A program made the translations under genes and the position numbers. The notes under the pieces were generated by a model. That model had not been told where the DNA came from and made no database searches. It was given only the letters and a program-made list of their open reading frames with translations. A DNA stretch of 13,849 bases from Oscillospiraceae bacterium (lineage in GTDB: Bacteria > Bacillota > Clostridia > Oscillospirales > Ruminococcaceae): NCBI GenBank assembly GCA_017528675.1, contig JAFXOO010000084.1, positions 1 to 13,849 on the forward strand. Reading direction: 5' to 3'. Each line of letters opens with the position of its first letter. Positions within the stretch are counted from its first letter, which is position 1. Positions 12,645 to 13,849 of this stretch are shown here, piece after piece.

Positions 12645-13481
12645 TTATAGCTCCGGTTTCCTGAGAATCTCACCCGTCAGACGGTCAACCGTATAGTACC
12701 AGTGTCCACGCCATTCCCCGGCGGTCACACAGATCACTTCCTTTGGAAATTCCACAGACGGCACAAGGTCAAATTCCGCCTGCTCGTAGGGAGAGCCATC
12801 CAGACCATGCGCTTTCCCGACAATCTCAAACAGCTCTGCATCCGAACAGAACCGGAAGCCTTCCTCTGCCTCAGTAACATACAGCAGCGTCTCCGAGGCA
12901 CCGTCCGGCTCCCAGCTCAGGCAGTAGTACCCCGGATTGCCGCCAAAGCTCACATCCCGCTGCGTATCTCCGGTCTGCAAATGCAGCATGCAGCCGTACA
13001 ATCCGGATAAAAAATCCGTTGCTGTATAGGAAAAGTCCGTCGCTTCGCCGGTTTTCGCATCCCATCTGCAACCGGTGCCGTCCTCCCGGAAGCTGTAGAA
13101 ATACTCCGCATCCGAATCCAGCGCCCTGCCGTACCAGATGCCGGGACAGGGGACATCCATCCCCGGAACGATCTCATTTTCCACAACGGTTTCTTCCTCT
13201 GTGGAAAACTCCGCCGTTTCCTTTGTTGCTGTCTCTCCCGGTGCCGCATTATAATAGAGTGTCTCGGTCATCGGAACTTCCACGACCTCCTCACCGGGCT
13301 GCAAGGACTTCCCTTTCGGCAGGGAACTAACGCCGAACACGGCGATTGCAATGCAGGCTGTAATCCCGATCAGCGCCGGAATATTGCTTGTTTTCCCGGC
13401 TTTTCCGGCAGGTGCGACATTTTCCTCCAGCAGATCATCCTCTGCTCCGCCGATGGCTTCAAACAAATCCTCCCGCTTCAT
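12645..13481 (-). CDS. Putative membrane-anchored anti-sigma factor
   Basis: The 278-residue protein has a short cytoplasmic N-terminus (MKREDLFEAIGGAEDDLLEE) typical of clostridial genes that follow a sigma factor. One membrane span (about 34-54) and a long outer part follow. The outer part starts with a Glu/Thr-rich stalk (about 62-105), continues with a beta-rich region (about 110-202) containing GIWYGRAL and FREDGTGCRW, and ends with a second small region (about 207-278) ending HWYYTVDRLTGEIL. No catalytic motif is recognised. The start overlaps the sigma gene stop by four bases (ATGA), so the two are translationally coupled. AGGAGG lies about 12 bases upstream. By position and architecture it should hold the sigma factor until the outer domain senses a signal; this is inferred from context. 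Confidence 0.7.
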   Translation of the reverse strand: MKREDLFEAIGGAEDDLLEENVAPAGKAGKTSNIPALIGITACIAIAVFGVSSLPKGKSLQPGEEVVEVPMTETLYYNAAPGETATKETAEFSTEEETVVENEIVPGMDVPCPGIWYGRALDSDAEYFYSFREDGTGCRWDAKTGEATDFSYTATDFLSGLYGCMLHLQTGDTQRDVSFGGNPGYYCLSWEPDGASETLLYVTEAEEGFRFCSDAELFEIVGKAHGLDGSPYEQAEFDLVPSVEFPKEVICVTAGEWRGHWYYTVDRLTGEILRKPEL

Positions 13482-13849
13482 TCCATGAATCCCTCCTGTT
13501 GCAGAAATTTGCGCAGCCGTTCCCGTGTGCGCTTCAGGATGACAGACGTATGATTCCCCGTCAGCCCATAGGCAGCGGCAATCTTGCTGACGGGTTCAGC
13601 GTAATAATACCGTTGCAGAAAAATCTGCCGCTCCCGGTAGGGAAGCTCCCGCAGAAAGGCATTGATCTGCCGCTGCAACTCCCGCTGGTCGCAGGTCTGC
13701 TCGACCGTGTCCGGCGATGCAATGCAGTCCTCCAGCTCCTCCAGCACGGATTCCATCTCACCGCTGCCCCGTTTGGCGGCTTTTCCGGCACGGTAGCGGT
13801 CAAATGCAATATTCCTTGTAATGCGTCCGAGAAACAGTCTCAGCCTTGA
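13478..13849 (-). CDS. RNA polymerase sigma-70 family factor (ECF-like), N-terminus beyond the window
   Basis: The reading frame is open to the window edge, so the gene is partial; 123 codons are visible. The visible part begins in region 2, with LRLFLGRITRNIAFDRYRAGKAA resembling region 2.4 of ECF-type factors (about visible residues 3-25). After a linker comes region 4 (about 53-115), with LPYRERQIFLQRYYYAEPVS and a helix-turn-helix SKIAAAYGLTGNHTSVILKRTRERL that would bind the -35 element. An internal ATG at 13756 is not the true start, because region 2 lies upstream of it. The gene overlaps the following anti-sigma gene by four bases. Its regulon cannot be read from this window. Confidence 0.85.
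   Translation of the reverse strand, partial: SRLRLFLGRITRNIAFDRYRAGKAAKRGSGEMESVLEELEDCIASPDTVEQTCDQRELQRQINAFLRELPYRERQIFLQRYYYAEPVSKIAAAYGLTGNHTSVILKRTRERLRKFLQQEGFME

Noticed and set aside
13388..13849. Plus-strand open frame across the sigma/anti-sigma junction
   Set aside because: The opposite strand encodes sigma region 2 and 4 motifs and a coupled anti-sigma start.

Overview
The window looks like chromosomal DNA of a cellulosome-forming Ruminococcus, nearest in style to the R. champanellensis / R. flavefaciens group. The evidence is a secreted GH5 glycanase ending in a ruminococcal-type dockerin, a lipoprotein whose outer domain resembles a cohesin, consensus AGGAGG ribosome binding sites, TTGACA/TATAAT promoters and GC-rich coding DNA. 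The species is an inference; only the family traits are visible.

Layout from left to right. (1) The 3' end of rimO and pgsA overlap by four bases and end at a strong terminator. They are followed by nudC (NADH pyrophosphatase family), which shares a bidirectional terminator with a convergent tRNA-Leu(UAA) gene. (2) A dockerin-bearing GH5 gene lies on the minus strand with its own consensus promoter and terminator. (3) Divergent from it is a malQ-glgP operon for alpha-glucan turnover, in which MalQ carries an unusual basic, Ala/Pro-rich C-terminal tail. (4) Three back-to-back GC-rich hairpins follow glgP. Next comes an AT-rich island of about 350 bp that carries a 72-residue orphan ORF and is bounded by near-perfect inverted repeats. 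(5) nadB and nadC, de novo NAD synthesis genes without an adjacent nadA, are followed 13 bases later by a lipoprotein with a cohesin-like domain. nadC contains what looks like a 54-bp in-frame insertion flanked by a 9-bp direct repeat. (6) A 363-bp intergenic region is built almost wholly of hairpins, including two copies of one terminator facing opposite ways. (7) A minus-strand anti-sigma/sigma pair follows, with the sigma gene cut by the window end.

Functionally, the GH5 enzyme would be secreted and docked by its dockerin onto a cohesin. The lipoprotein could be a lipid-anchored, single-cohesin surface acceptor. malQ and glgP would process maltodextrin or glycogen inside the cell. The sigma/anti-sigma pair, with an extracellular anti-sigma domain, could connect an outside signal to transcription, but its target is not visible here.

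The observations most worth following are the lipid-anchored cohesin-like protein, the apparent mini-element insertion inside nadC, the inverted-repeat island with its orphan ORF, and the basic tail on MalQ.
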